12,056 nucleotides of DNA, from assembly GCA_030631415.1 (NCBI GenBank), contig DAOVLE010000162.1:1-12056 (forward strand). The letters run 5' to 3'. Of this stretch, positions 1 through 7,077 are shown piece by piece. This stretch comes from JAAEQG01 sp023133475 (GTDB lineage Bacteria; Planctomycetota; Phycisphaerae; UBA1845). The notes beneath the pieces are model-generated. The model was given only the letters and a program-made list of their open reading frames with translations, was not told the DNA's origin and ran no database searches. The position numbers were made by a program, and so were the translations under genes. Within the stretch, counting starts at the first letter, position 1, and each line of letters opens with the position of its first letter.

Positions 1-1
1 C

Positions 2-127
2 CCGCTTTTTGCTGTGGTTCGAGCCGGCAACGTGGCGGTTCCGCACACAAGTCGCCCCGGACCTTCGCCAAACGGCGTCGAGCACGCCCGCGCTGCCGCT
101 TCGACGGCCACCCCACCCCCCTTGTGA
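2..127 (+). other. Possible 3' end of a plus-strand gene entering from the left
   Basis: One plus-strand frame is open from base 2 to a TGA at 125-127. It would encode about 41 residues, beginning PLFAVVRAGNV and ending in an Ala/Thr/Pro-rich tail. If real, it is the C-terminus of a gene converging on the protease-like gene that ends at 170. No domain is recognisable, and the opposite strand is also open here, so this is a weak coding call. Its stop would fall inside the dispersed repeat that begins at 123. Confidence 0.25.
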
Positions 128-175
128 GAAATGCGGGCTAATTGCGTGCTCCGCGGTGAAATATCCGGGTTAGCG
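123..175. repeat. Dispersed repeat block: TGTGAGAAATGC unit plus CTCCGCGGTGAAAT unit
   Basis: Two related units lie in the same orientation: one starting GTGAGAAATGCGGGCTA (124-140) and one starting GTGAAATATCCGGGTTA (157-173). Bases 143-175 recur perfectly, inverted, at 11248-11280. Bases 123-141 recur with one mismatch at 11423-11441. The block fills the gap between a possible plus-strand gene end and the protease-like gene, and it contains that gene's last Arg codon and TAA stop (170-175). Confidence 0.85.
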
Positions 176-1246
176 TGGGGGTTTCTTCGATGTCTTTTTG
201 CCGACCAACTCTATGCGGGTGAGCATCAGGGTGGATGTTTCCGGATTGATCTTATAGACAAAGTGATGCAGGAATGTGCCGCCCAGCAGGGAGGGTGCGT
301 CTTTCATGCCCGACGGAAGCACGGTGCAGGTGATATTCTCGACCACGGCTTTGCCTACTTGCAGCGACTTGAGCGTCATCAACTTGGCCTCAATGGTTCG
401 CCCGTCGGCCACACGTAGGGTGATGGTCGGATCAGCCTCGGTGGGGTGTAGGCCTATCTTGATTGCCAGATCGTGCGGGACCGTTACGAAGCTGGCGCCG
501 GTGTCGAATATCATTTGGTGGCGATGCTCGCTGTTGATGATGGTGTCTATCAGAAACACGCCTCCACGCCGTTGGAGGGTGATGCTGTCAGTCTGCACCA
601 CGGTTTCGAGTTTCTCGAGCTGTTTGATTCTCCGCTTAAAGACCGGCAGTGGGCCAAGCTTGAATTCACGCTCTTTCAGGGTGCTCAGCTCGCTCAGGGC
701 GGCTTGCACCTGGGCGTCTTCCGCCAGTGCGGCGTAACCGGAGCGGGTCTGGGACACCAGGTTTCGCATGGCCATCAATTCCGCCATGTATGCGTCTTTC
801 TTCTCCGCCAATGCGGAACGGGCTGGATTGTGCCCCTGCGCCTCGGCGATGCTCTCGTGCAGGAGCTTGATCCGATCGGTCAATTCGTTCATCTTGGCTC
901 GCACCTTGTTGTAATCACGGAAGTCGTCTGCCCGCTCCAACTCCCGATTGCACCGCATTCGCTCTTTGTACAGCGCGCGGATCATTTGTCTGTCAGCCTG
1001 GATTTGCTTTTCAAGGGCGTCGCGTTGCTCCACGGCATCTTTAAGGGCCTTTTTGAAACGACCAAACCTCTTGATTCGCTTACTCAGCTCGAGTTCATCG
1101 GCGAGCACCCAAGATGCCCCCACCTTACGCAGCCCCTTGCCCCTTAACACCTTCGCCGCGGACTTCTCATCGGCATTGGCGATGGAAGCGGGAAACACCG
1201 TCGCGGCAACGGCAAACAGCACCCAAACGCGAGGATATCGTAACAT
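170..1246 (-). CDS. Secreted coiled-coil retropepsin-like aspartyl protease
   Basis: A 358-residue protein. Residues 1-25 look like a signal peptide (basic MLRYPR, hydrophobic core, ANA cleavage site), so it should be exported. Residues about 52-192 are charged and heptad-like, suggesting a long coiled coil. The C-terminal 120 residues resemble single-domain retroviral-type aspartic proteases: the active-site motif is DTGAS at 248-252, followed by a conserved LLGGTFL at 320-326. Such domains normally act as dimers, and the coiled coil could provide this (inference). The ATG at 1246 has a GGAG upstream at good spacing. An in-frame start at 1360 would overlap the upstream permease gene and hide the signal peptide, so I reject it. 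It lies 31 bases after the permease pair on the same strand, so probably in the same transcript. Substrate unknown; activity is inferred from the motif only. Its stop lies inside a dispersed repeat. Confidence 0.88.
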   Translation of the reverse strand: MLRYPRVWVLFAVAATVFPASIANADEKSAAKVLRGKGLRKVGASWVLADELELSKRIKRFGRFKKALKDAVEQRDALEKQIQADRQMIRALYKERMRCNRELERADDFRDYNKVRAKMNELTDRIKLLHESIAEAQGHNPARSALAEKKDAYMAELMAMRNLVSQTRSGYAALAEDAQVQAALSELSTLKEREFKLGPLPVFKRRIKQLEKLETVVQTDSITLQRRGGVFLIDTIINSEHRHQMIFDTGASFVTVPHDLAIKIGLHPTEADPTITLRVADGRTIEAKLMTLKSLQVGKAVVENITCTVLPSGMKDAPSLLGGTFLHHFVYKINPETSTLMLTRIELVGKKTSKKPPR

Positions 1247-1277
1247 AGTCGATCTCCGTTTCACCCGCTCCACGAAA

Positions 1278-2360
1278 CTAACCCGCCGTACATCTGCCTC
1301 GTTGCCTTGTTGCCTCTTGCCTTCTGCTCGTCGGATCCGCTGCTTCTCGGATGGCGTCACCTAGCAGGTTGAAGCCGAGGACCGCCAAAAAGATGGCGAC
1401 GCATGGCGGGTAAAGCAGGTGCGGGGCAGTCTCCATGTGCTCCCAGGCGGCACGCAGCATGTTGCCCCACGACGGTGTGGGCGGCTGCACTCCGAACCCC
1501 AACCACGATAAACCCGTCTCGATCAGAATCGCACCGGCAACACCAAACGACAACGAGACCAGAATCGGCGCCAGGGCATTGGGCAACAGATGACGGGCCA
1601 TGATCCGTAGCGGGCCTGCACCACTCGCACGGGCGGCGATGACGAAATCGTGATGCTTAAGCCGGATAAACTCGGCACGGGTATAACGGGCGATCGAAGT
1701 CCATCGCGTCAGCCCTATCACCAGTACCACGTTGGTGATGCTCGCCTCCAACCATACCATTAAACCCAACGCCAGAAAGAAAACCGGAAAACAAATCACA
1801 ATTTCGATCAGACGCGACAGCAACGCATCCACCCACGATCCGAAATAACCAGCCGTCCCGCCAATCGTCACGCCGATCAGCCCAGCCACAAACATCGCCC
1901 CCAACCCAACCCGCACCGAAGCTGCCGCCGCGTGAGCCAATCGAGCCACCACCGCCCGCCCCACGTCATCGGTGCCCAACCAGTGTTGCCGCGACGGCGG
2001 CTGCAGGATGTTCAGCGAAACCTCCTCCGGCCCGAAACGCACCGGTGGCCAGAGTGCGAACGCCGTCGGGTCCAGATCACGCTTGGCATCGAAGATGGGC
2101 AGCCGAAACGGAGCCGACTTCTCCACCAACCACGAACCGCCGGGAAGAACGTGCACTGCCTCCACCAGCCCGGGAAAATGCCATCTCCCCGCGTGACGGC
2201 AGACTATCGGCTCGTCGTTGGCCAGCAGCGGGCCCAGCAGGGCGAGCAACACCAGAAAAGCAACGCAACCACACCCCACCCGCCCCTGAGGCGAACGCAT
2301 GACCCGCTGCCAGACATTCCATACAAAAGATGAGCTGGTTGTGCGACGCAGGTTAATCAT
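1278..2360 (-). CDS. Peptide-type ABC transporter permease, OppC/DppC/YejE-like
   Basis: A 360-residue inner-membrane permease subunit. The first membrane segment is at about 30-48, followed by an exported loop of about 80 residues, then the OppC-family signature LGTDDVGR (128-135) and five further hydrophobic segments. The cytoplasmic EAA loop that contacts the ATPase is AARASGAG...LLPN at 242-261. The loop after the first segment carries WPPVRF and PPSRQHWLGTDD. This wording and length recall YejE, the microcin C/peptide importer subunit, more than DppC, whose loop is shorter. The ATG overlaps the end of the upstream permease gene by 8 bases (2353-2360), which implies translational coupling. 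No substrate-binding protein or ATPase gene is present in the window, so the complex must be completed from elsewhere. Peptide import is a family inference; the true substrate is not shown. Confidence 0.93.
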   Translation of the reverse strand: MINLRRTTSSSFVWNVWQRVMRSPQGRVGCGCVAFLVLLALLGPLLANDEPIVCRHAGRWHFPGLVEAVHVLPGGSWLVEKSAPFRLPIFDAKRDLDPTAFALWPPVRFGPEEVSLNILQPPSRQHWLGTDDVGRAVVARLAHAAAASVRVGLGAMFVAGLIGVTIGGTAGYFGSWVDALLSRLIEIVICFPVFFLALGLMVWLEASITNVVLVIGLTRWTSIARYTRAEFIRLKHHDFVIAARASGAGPLRIMARHLLPNALAPILVSLSFGVAGAILIETGLSWLGFGVQPPTPSWGNMLRAAWEHMETAPHLLYPPCVAIFLAVLGFNLLGDAIREAADPTSRRQEATRQRGRCTAG

Positions 2361-3336
2361 ACCGCACCCGCGGGTCCACCAACCCGTACGACAGGTCCGC
2401 CAACAAAGTGCCCAACAACACCATCGCCGCAGTTACCACCGACAGGCCCATCACCATCGGGTAATCGCGGGCCAAAATGCTGTCCACGTAGAGCTTGCCG
2501 ATCCCAGGCCAATCAAACACGTATTCCAGGACCGCCGAGCCGCTCACCACCAGCGGGAACAAAATGCCCAGCAAAGTCAACAGCCCGATCAAAGTGTTTC
2601 GGAACACATGCCGGACATACACGTGCCACTCGCCGACCCCCTTGGCCCGGGCGGTCCGAACGAAGGGGGAGGCAACCATTTCCAAAACATTGTTCCGCAC
2701 GAAGCGGGTCTGGTAGACGAACACCGGGTAGCTGAAGCAGATGGTGATAAGCACGTAATGCTTAGCCAGGTCGAGCACCTGGCTCCAGAAGGGCAGTAGA
2801 TCATAATCCGACGCCCGTCGTCCCGACGCAGGCAGCCATCCCAGCTTCACACTCACCACGGCGATCAGCACGATGGCCACCACGTAATTGGGAATCGCAA
2901 AGAGGGCATAGAGCAACACGCCACTGACCCGGTCGAACCACCCACCCGCCCGGGCGGCACAAAACAGCCCCACGGGGATCGAAATAGCCAGCGCCAGCCC
3001 CAGCGAAATCATCGCCAGAGACATGGTGGCTCCCAGGTGTACACCGATCTTCTCCATCACCGGGCGGTCCCCACGCCAGCAACGCCCAAAATCCAGGCGC
3101 AACGCCCGCCCCAACCAACGCCCATATTGCACGACGAGTGGTTGATCCAGCTCGAGGTATTCGCGGAGTTGTTGATAGTCGCTGGCCGACAGGCCTGCCG
3201 TTGTGCTGTCCCCGGCACGGGCCAGCGCCGGGTCGCCGGGGGCGAAGCGGGTCATCACGAACGTGACCATGGTGATCCCGATCAGCGTCGGAATCGCCAG
3301 CAAAATGCGACGAACCAGGTAAGGTCCTTTGCCCAT
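2353..3336 (-). CDS. Peptide-type ABC transporter permease, OppB/DppB/YejB-like
   Basis: A 327-residue partner permease. It opens with the typical RRILLAIPTLIGITMVTF first membrane segment (9-26), then FAPGDPA (31-37). The EAA loop TARAKGVGEWH...HVFRN lies at 228-247, followed by LEYVFDWPGIG (270-280), RDYPMV (290-295) and the usual C-terminal GLVDPRVRY. Length is normal for OppB/DppB. ATG 3336 has a GAGGG-type ribosome site and begins directly at the conserved N-terminus. It is the first gene of the minus-strand operon and faces the VanZ-like gene across 285 bp. A perfect TATAAT lies about 95 bases upstream. It should pair with the next gene product to form the translocation pore of a dipeptide/oligopeptide importer (established for the family). 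Confidence 0.94.
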   Translation of the reverse strand: MGKGPYLVRRILLAIPTLIGITMVTFVMTRFAPGDPALARAGDSTTAGLSASDYQQLREYLELDQPLVVQYGRWLGRALRLDFGRCWRGDRPVMEKIGVHLGATMSLAMISLGLALAISIPVGLFCAARAGGWFDRVSGVLLYALFAIPNYVVAIVLIAVVSVKLGWLPASGRRASDYDLLPFWSQVLDLAKHYVLITICFSYPVFVYQTRFVRNNVLEMVASPFVRTARAKGVGEWHVYVRHVFRNTLIGLLTLLGILFPLVVSGSAVLEYVFDWPGIGKLYVDSILARDYPMVMGLSVVTAAMVLLGTLLADLSYGLVDPRVRYD

Positions 3337-3428
3337 ACCGCCCTCGTCGGCAATACCCCAAGATAGCTTCGCCGCCCCGGCACCGTGGGGGCGGCGGCCC
3401 GGAGGTTTCGATAAGCATTCTACGCCCG

Positions 3429-3434
3429 ATTATA
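3429..3434 (-). promoter_or_regulatory. Candidate -10 box for the permease-protease operon
   Basis: Read on the minus strand, these bases are a perfect TATAAT, about 95 bases before the OppB-like ATG at 3336. No TTGACA-like -35 lies at 16-18 bases upstream; an A-rich tract (complement of the T run at 3448-3456) sits there instead and might act as an UP-like element. This is a pattern match only. Confidence 0.35.
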
Positions 3435-3440
3435 CACGTT

Positions 3441-3464
3441 GGCGAGGCTTTTTTTTAGCTCGCC
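3441..3464. other. T-tract hairpin in the divergent spacer
   Basis: GGCGA and TCGCC arms, with GCT/AGC inner pairs after one bulged base, enclose an uninterrupted T run. The structure sits immediately upstream of the candidate -10 at 3429-3434. It could be a DNA bend, a terminator-like remnant or part of the repeat that follows. No function can be assigned. Confidence 0.4.
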
Positions 3465-3519
3465 GCAACCGTGAGGGAGCAGCCATCCCAATCGGTACCG
3501 CGACCGTAAGGGAGCGGCC
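3463..3519 (+). repeat. Pair of 22-base direct repeats (CCGYRACCGTRAGGGAGC type)
   Basis: Copies at 3463-3484 and 3498-3519 match at 19 of 22 positions. They share the core ACCGT-R-AGGGAGC and are separated by 13 bases. They lie in the 285-bp spacer between the divergent OppB-like and VanZ-like genes. I recall GCGACCGTAAGGGAGCGG-like strings as dispersed repeats in planctomycete genomes, but could not check this. The rest of the spacer (3337-3428 and 3520-3621) shows nothing clear. Confidence 0.7.
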
Positions 3520-3621
3520 AAGAAGCCTGCCGCCACGAAACCCACGCTATTGCGTATTTCATACCCAAGTCACCCGCGCAATCGCCCGATAACCGGAGCA
3601 TAACCGAGCGGGACCCGCTGT

Positions 3622-5247
3622 GTGGGCCGCTCCACTGACGATACTCCGATAACCAGGCGTGTTGCGGTTATGGCACAGCTACGGCACAACATGGTGACGG
3701 AAGCAGTGGGCGACCGATTTCTCGTATTCCTACGGCGACGTTGGCTCGAAACCCTGACGGTTCTCTACATCATCACCATCGCCTACAACTCCCTCGTGCC
3801 GCTCGATTTCTCTCGTCAGGTTGCGGAGCTGGAAGATGAAAGCGGGTGGTTTTTGGGCCTTCCGGCGGTGCATTTCTCCATCACCGATGCCGCCAGCAAC
3901 GTCATGTTTTATGTGCCGCTGGGCATTTTGCTCTGTGCCGTGCTGGTGAAGTGGAGGTGGGGCAGATTGTTGGGCATGGCGGCGACAGTGCTCTTCGCCG
4001 TGGGGCTGAGCTACCTGATGGAACGCTTGCAGTTCTGGTCGCAAACGCGTGTTTGCTCGGCCTTTGATCTCCTGCACAACCTCATCGGAGCCGGTGTCGG
4101 GGCTATTATCTCCGGCGGGGTGATGTTGTTGGCCAGGCGAATAGCCGCCAGGTTTATCCAGGAGTTGCAGGGCAGGCCCTCGCTGGTGATCACCGGGACG
4201 CTGGGATTCGCTCTGGTGGTGGTGGCGTTGCTGCCGATGGATGTCACGTTTTCGGTGGATCGGCTGCATCAGGCGGTCAAGGATGCCCACCTCGTCCCGT
4301 TCGAGAAAATCCAACTCCTCGACCAGGCGTGGCAGGTAGATGTCGACAACCCTCTGCTCCGCTACCAGCGTTTGCGTGATTGGTGGATGCTGGCGTTGGA
4401 CTATGTGACCTGGAGCGTGCTTTATGCCGTGCTGGCTTTGGCTGTCTGCTATTATCTGCGCTGTCACTGCCGCATGGGTTTTTGGGCGGCTGTGCCCCAT
4501 GCTGTGGGCATGTGTGCCTGCTATTCGGTGGGCAGTTCGGTGTTGCAGTTTTTCATCATTTCTCGCGGGTTGGACGTCACCGTCCCTCTTTTCCAAATGT
4601 GCGGGGCGGCACTGGGGACGCTGCTTCAACCGCTGGTTTTGCCTCGCGTCGAGCGGGCAGGATCGACGCTGTGGGCGTTGGATTGGGGAAGGAGTTGGCG
4701 GCTGCTTCGGGCGGGATTGGCTGTCGTAGTGGTTGGTATTGTGTTGCATCAGACGGTCCCGTTTCGCTTCGACACCTCTGCATCCGGGATTATGGATCAG
4801 ATAGACAAGGCTGATTGGCTGCCCATGGCGACTTATCAGAACTCCCGTTTTCACGTGGCGGTGGATGATGTGGCCCACAAGGTGCTGCGTTTTGGGGTTT
4901 TTGGGGCGTTGCTTGCGGCGGCTTTCGCTCTCAAGGACGCCGGTGCCGGTTTGCCGTGTCCGTGGCGTAGTGGAGCGCTGGTGGCGCTGGTGGTCGCAGG
5001 TTCGGAAGTTGTTCAGGTTTTGTTGCCGTCGCGCATTCCCGGCGTTACCGATGTGCTGTTGGCCTGGTTCGGCACCACGGCGGGGGTATATCTGTGGCAC
5101 TTGGGGCGACTCTGGCACTTTGAAACCCGGTCTGCTCTACGGGACGGAGCATGGCATCGGATCGATTACCGCGTGGAGTTGGGCGATCCGGATGACCAGC
5201 ACGCCCCTCGCGAACGAGTCCCGGGAACAAGGAGAATGGAGAATTGA
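3622..5247 (+). CDS. Polytopic VanZ-family protein with three VanZ-like units
   Basis: A 541-residue multi-pass membrane protein. Unit 1 (about 44-170) has YNSLVPLDFS, NVMFYVPLG and ERLQFWSQTRVCSAFDLLHN, the classic VanZ pattern. Unit 3 (about 366-495) has HQTVPFRFD, HKVLRFGVFGALL and SEVVQVLLPSRIPGVTDVLL. A middle unit (about 190-340) repeats the layout weakly: LLPMDVTFS, a membrane segment at 262-279, and VLQFFIISRGLDVTVPLF. The E-x-x-Q pair is kept in units 1 (E134, Q137) and 3 (E462, Q465), but unit 2 keeps only Q309. VanZ proteins are linked to glycopeptide/lipoglycopeptide tolerance, but most chromosomal members are uncharacterised, so no resistance role should be assumed. The start is uncertain: GTG 3622, ATG 3670 or ATG 3691, none with a strong ribosome site. 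The C-terminal RRMEN and TGA stop lie in a heptamer repeat. A polytopic envelope role is likely. Confidence 0.88.
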   Translation: MGRSTDDTPITRRVAVMAQLRHNMVTEAVGDRFLVFLRRRWLETLTVLYIITIAYNSLVPLDFSRQVAELEDESGWFLGLPAVHFSITDAASNVMFYVPLGILLCAVLVKWRWGRLLGMAATVLFAVGLSYLMERLQFWSQTRVCSAFDLLHNLIGAGVGAIISGGVMLLARRIAARFIQELQGRPSLVITGTLGFALVVVALLPMDVTFSVDRLHQAVKDAHLVPFEKIQLLDQAWQVDVDNPLLRYQRLRDWWMLALDYVTWSVLYAVLALAVCYYLRCHCRMGFWAAVPHAVGMCACYSVGSSVLQFFIISRGLDVTVPLFQMCGAALGTLLQPLVLPRVERAGSTLWALDWGRSWRLLRAGLAVVVVGIVLHQTVPFRFDTSASGIMDQIDKADWLPMATYQNSRFHVAVDDVAHKVLRFGVFGALLAAAFALKDAGAGLPCPWRSGALVALVVAGSEVVQVLLPSRIPGVTDVLLAWFGTTAGVYLWHLGRLWHFETRSALRDGAWHRIDYRVELGDPDDQHAPRERVPGTRRMEN

Positions 5248-5279
5248 GAATTGAGAATTGAGAATTGAGAATGGAGAAT
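5231..5279 (+). repeat. Seven-copy heptamer array GGAGAAT/TGAGAAT
   Basis: Seven contiguous 7-base units: two GGAGAAT, four TGAGAAT, one GGAGAAT. The array starts inside the 3' end of the VanZ-like gene and supplies its last codons and TGA stop. Because 7 is not a multiple of 3, the TGAGAAT run puts TGA in every plus frame. Inverted heptads follow at 5361-5388, so a long imperfect hairpin is possible. Related arrays occur at 9078-9098, 9216-9250 and 11056-11083. Confidence 0.9.
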
Positions 5280-5360
5280 CAAACGCCACCTTCTGCATTC
5301 CCCGCGCTCTCCTGTGGGTTGCCACTAAACAGTCCTGCGCGAGAGCACGATCACCCCACT

Positions 5361-5388
5361 TTCTCCATTCTCCATTCTCCACGCTCCA
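5361..5388 (-). repeat. Inverted heptamer array TTCTCCA
   Basis: Three TTCTCCA units and one CGCTCCA, the reverse complement of the TGGAGAA phase of the array at 5231-5279. Between the two arrays (5280-5360) I see no gene. After it comes CGCTCCCCTTCGGG, which leads into the 24-base tandem unit and recurs at the other copies of this composite repeat. Confidence 0.8.
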
Positions 5389-5409
5389 TTCTTCGCGCTC
5401 CCCTTCGGG

Positions 5410-5468
5410 TCGCCGCTAGACGTTGCGGACTTGTCGCCGCTAAACGTTGCGGACTTGTCGCCGCTAAA
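5410..5468 (+). repeat. 24-base tandem repeat, 2.5 copies (TCGCCGCTAAACGTTGCGGACTTG type)
   Basis: Copies lie at 5410-5433 and 5434-5457, with a partial copy at 5458-5468. The unit begins TCGCCGCTA and ends GCGGACTTG. The same core, preceded by CCCCTTCGGG, recurs inverted at 9128-9171 and direct at 11211-11252. After it, 5494-5519 is a TTTTCCA-type degenerate heptad tract that ends about 20 bases before the glycosyltransferase start. No gene is visible in 5248-5541. Confidence 0.9.
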
Positions 5469-5541
5469 TACCCCAGCGCCGTTGCGAACTCCCTCATTTT
5501 CCATTTTCCATTTTTCCCCATTCGTTGGAGAACCAAGGGTT

Positions 5542-6807
5542 ATGAAACTGTCGATTGTTATCCCGGCATATAATGAGGAGGCGGCTATCGGCTCGATTAT
5601 CGAGCGTTGCCTGGCGACTCGGTCGCACCTCATCGCCCGGTCACCGGTTGACGAGGTGGAGGTGATCGTGGTGAGCGACGGCTCCACAGACCGCACCGTG
5701 GAGATCGCCTCTCAGTTCGACGAGATCCGGCTGGAAGTCTTCGAGGCCAACCGCGGCTACGGAGCCGCCATCAAACATGGTTTCGAGCTTGCCGATGGGG
5801 AGTTGGTCTCTTTCCTGGATGCCGACGGCACGTGCGATCCGGAGTTCTTCGCCCCGCTGTGCAACAAGCTCCTCCATGAGGGCGCGGTGATCGCTCTCGG
5901 CTCGCGGATGAGCCCCCAAAGCCATATGCCCCGCATCCGACGGGTGGGCAACACTATCTACGCCGCTATCCTGAGCATCCTGAGCAACCAAGTGGTGACC
6001 GACACCGCCAGTGGCATGCGAGTCATCCGCCGCGAGGCGTTGGATCAACTCTATCCGCTGCCCGACGGGCTGCATTTCACCCCGGCAATGAGCGCTCGAG
6101 CACTGATGGACGATCGCATGAAGATCGTCGAAATCCCCATGGACTATCAAGAGCGGGTCGGCGAGTCCAAGCTGCACGTGGTCCGCGACGGCATACGATT
6201 CTTCCAGACGATCTTCGAGATGACGCTGGTGTGGCGCCCAGCCCGCATTCTCCTAAGCGCCGCAGTGCTGTGTATGCTGGTCACCCTGCTATTAGCCATG
6301 CATCCCATTGAGACGTGGTTTCGGCTGGGGCACCTGGACGAACGGATGATCTACCGCCTGCTGTTCTGTTCGGTGCTCGGCTCGGTGGGCATGACTTTGG
6401 TGTCAGCGAGTGTCATCGCCGGGAACATGCACGCCTTCCTGACCGGGGGCATCCATTCTCCCGGTCTGTTCAGCCTGTGGCTGGAGAGGGTCTTCTCAAT
6501 CCGCAGCCTGATACTTGCCTCGATCGTGTTTGTGCCGGTGACCATCGTTCTGATCGGGCAGGGGATTTGGACATACGTCACCGCCGGTGAGGTCACCATT
6601 CACTGGTCTCGGGTGGTTTTGGCTGGTCTTGTGGCGTTCTTTTACGCCCAATCGTGGGTGACGTGCATCCTGCTCAACCTCGTCAAGCTCCACGTGGAAC
6701 GTTATCGGTATCTCCACGGCTCCCAACCGGCTCCCCAGCGCGTGAGCAACCGGGCAATCGCCTCTCCCTCGCGCCCGCTCGCCAATGCGCCTGCCGTAGT
6801 CGTTTAG
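5542..6807 (+). CDS. Membrane-anchored family 2 glycosyltransferase (DPM1/DPG-synthase type)
   Basis: A 421-residue protein. It opens MKLSIVIPAYNEE, the GT2 GT-A fold start, with the nucleotide-binding VSDGSTD at 44-50, the metal-binding DAD at 93-95, and the DTASGMRVIRREAL (154-167) and RVGESKL (205-211) motifs typical of polyprenyl-phosphate sugar transferases. Four membrane segments follow at about 235-253, 268-298, 322-344 and 355-379. It probably transfers a sugar from a nucleotide donor to a lipid carrier such as undecaprenyl phosphate at the inner membrane, but donor and acceptor cannot be read from sequence. ATG 5542 is chosen because the fold begins there. An upstream in-frame ATG (5431) would translate the dispersed repeat. 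GGAG at 5527-5530 is the likely ribosome site, just downstream of the repeat tract. No enzyme partner is adjacent. Confidence 0.93.
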   Translation: MKLSIVIPAYNEEAAIGSIIERCLATRSHLIARSPVDEVEVIVVSDGSTDRTVEIASQFDEIRLEVFEANRGYGAAIKHGFELADGELVSFLDADGTCDPEFFAPLCNKLLHEGAVIALGSRMSPQSHMPRIRRVGNTIYAAILSILSNQVVTDTASGMRVIRREALDQLYPLPDGLHFTPAMSARALMDDRMKIVEIPMDYQERVGESKLHVVRDGIRFFQTIFEMTLVWRPARILLSAAVLCMLVTLLLAMHPIETWFRLGHLDERMIYRLLFCSVLGSVGMTLVSASVIAGNMHAFLTGGIHSPGLFSLWLERVFSIRSLILASIVFVPVTIVLIGQGIWTYVTAGEVTIHWSRVVLAGLVAFFYAQSWVTCILLNLVKLHVERYRYLHGSQPAPQRVSNRAIASPSRPLANAPAVVV

Positions 6808-6871
6808 AGCCGACGCAGCGCTAGTGCCATTTTCGATCAGACTGTTTTGCGTTTCGACGGGTCGCGCTAGG

Positions 6872-6889
6872 CCCGGCATTTATGCCGGG
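6872..6889. repeat. Perfect palindrome CCCGGCAT-TT-ATGCCGGG after the glycosyltransferase
   Basis: An 8-base perfect stem with a 2-base spacer, 65 bases after the glycosyltransferase stop. No T run follows in either direction, so it is not a canonical intrinsic terminator; it reads like a REP-type palindrome. It could still stall transcription or protect the mRNA 3' end. Confidence 0.7.
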
Positions 6890-6910
6890 TGAAAAGGCCT
6901 GACGAAGAAT

Positions 6911-6957
6911 CCCCCGTAGGGGGGGTGTAGCCCGCCGTAGGCGGGCGAAACCCACCA
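6911..6957. repeat. Two GTA-loop hairpins plus a degenerate GGGCGAAACCC unit
   Basis: CCCCC-GTA-GGGGG (6911-6923) and GCCCGCC-GTA-GGCGGGC (6930-6946) are perfect stems sharing the same GTA loop. The second runs into GCGGGCGAAACCCACC, a degenerate form of the GGTGGGTGAAACCCACC palindrome found intact at 11124. Between the palindromes there is no coding signal. Confidence 0.7.
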
Positions 6958-6970
6958 CGCCGGTTAATAA

Positions 6971-7067
6971 GTCCAAAGTCCCTGGTCCAAAGTCGGAAAC
7001 CAGCAGGACCTTGGACTTTGAACCTTAGACTTTGAACCTTGGACTTTGGACTTTGGACTTTGGACTC
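6971..7067. repeat. TTGGACT heptamer array with an inverted arm
   Basis: The right part (about 7011-7066) is eight 7-base units: TTGGACT, TTGAACC, TTAGACT, TTGAACC, then four TTGGACT. The left part (6971-6994) carries two GTCCAAAGTC-type copies in reverse complement, so the whole can fold into a long hairpin with a loop of about 13-16 bases. It lies between the convergent ends of the glycosyltransferase and xseB. Known relatives in style are the heptameric STRR repeats of cyanobacteria, though with a different sequence. Confidence 0.9.
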
Positions 7068-7077
7068 GTTGCCGGTT

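Noticed and set aside
473..1147. Plus-strand open frame of 224 codons opposite the protease-like gene
   Set aside because: Antisense of a coding region with coiled-coil codon bias. The minus strand carries the signal peptide and the DTGAS motif.
1246..1360. Upstream start for the protease-like protein at 1360
   Set aside because: It would add a basic 38-residue stretch before an obvious signal peptide and overlap the permease gene. ATG 1246 has a GGAG site.
3730..5118. Long open frame (462 codons) on the minus strand opposite the VanZ-like gene
   Set aside because: It is rich in Gln, His, Arg and Pro with no hydrophobic or domain pattern, as expected for the antisense of a GC-rich membrane-protein gene. 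The plus strand has clear VanZ motifs.
5231..5468. Heptads and 24-base repeats considered as a CRISPR array
   Set aside because: Units are contiguous with no unique spacers, and no cas genes are present.
6872..6946. Hairpin cluster considered as intrinsic terminators of the glycosyltransferase gene
   Set aside because: The stems are strong but none is followed by a T run on either strand. They fit dispersed palindromes better, though an effect on transcript ends is possible.
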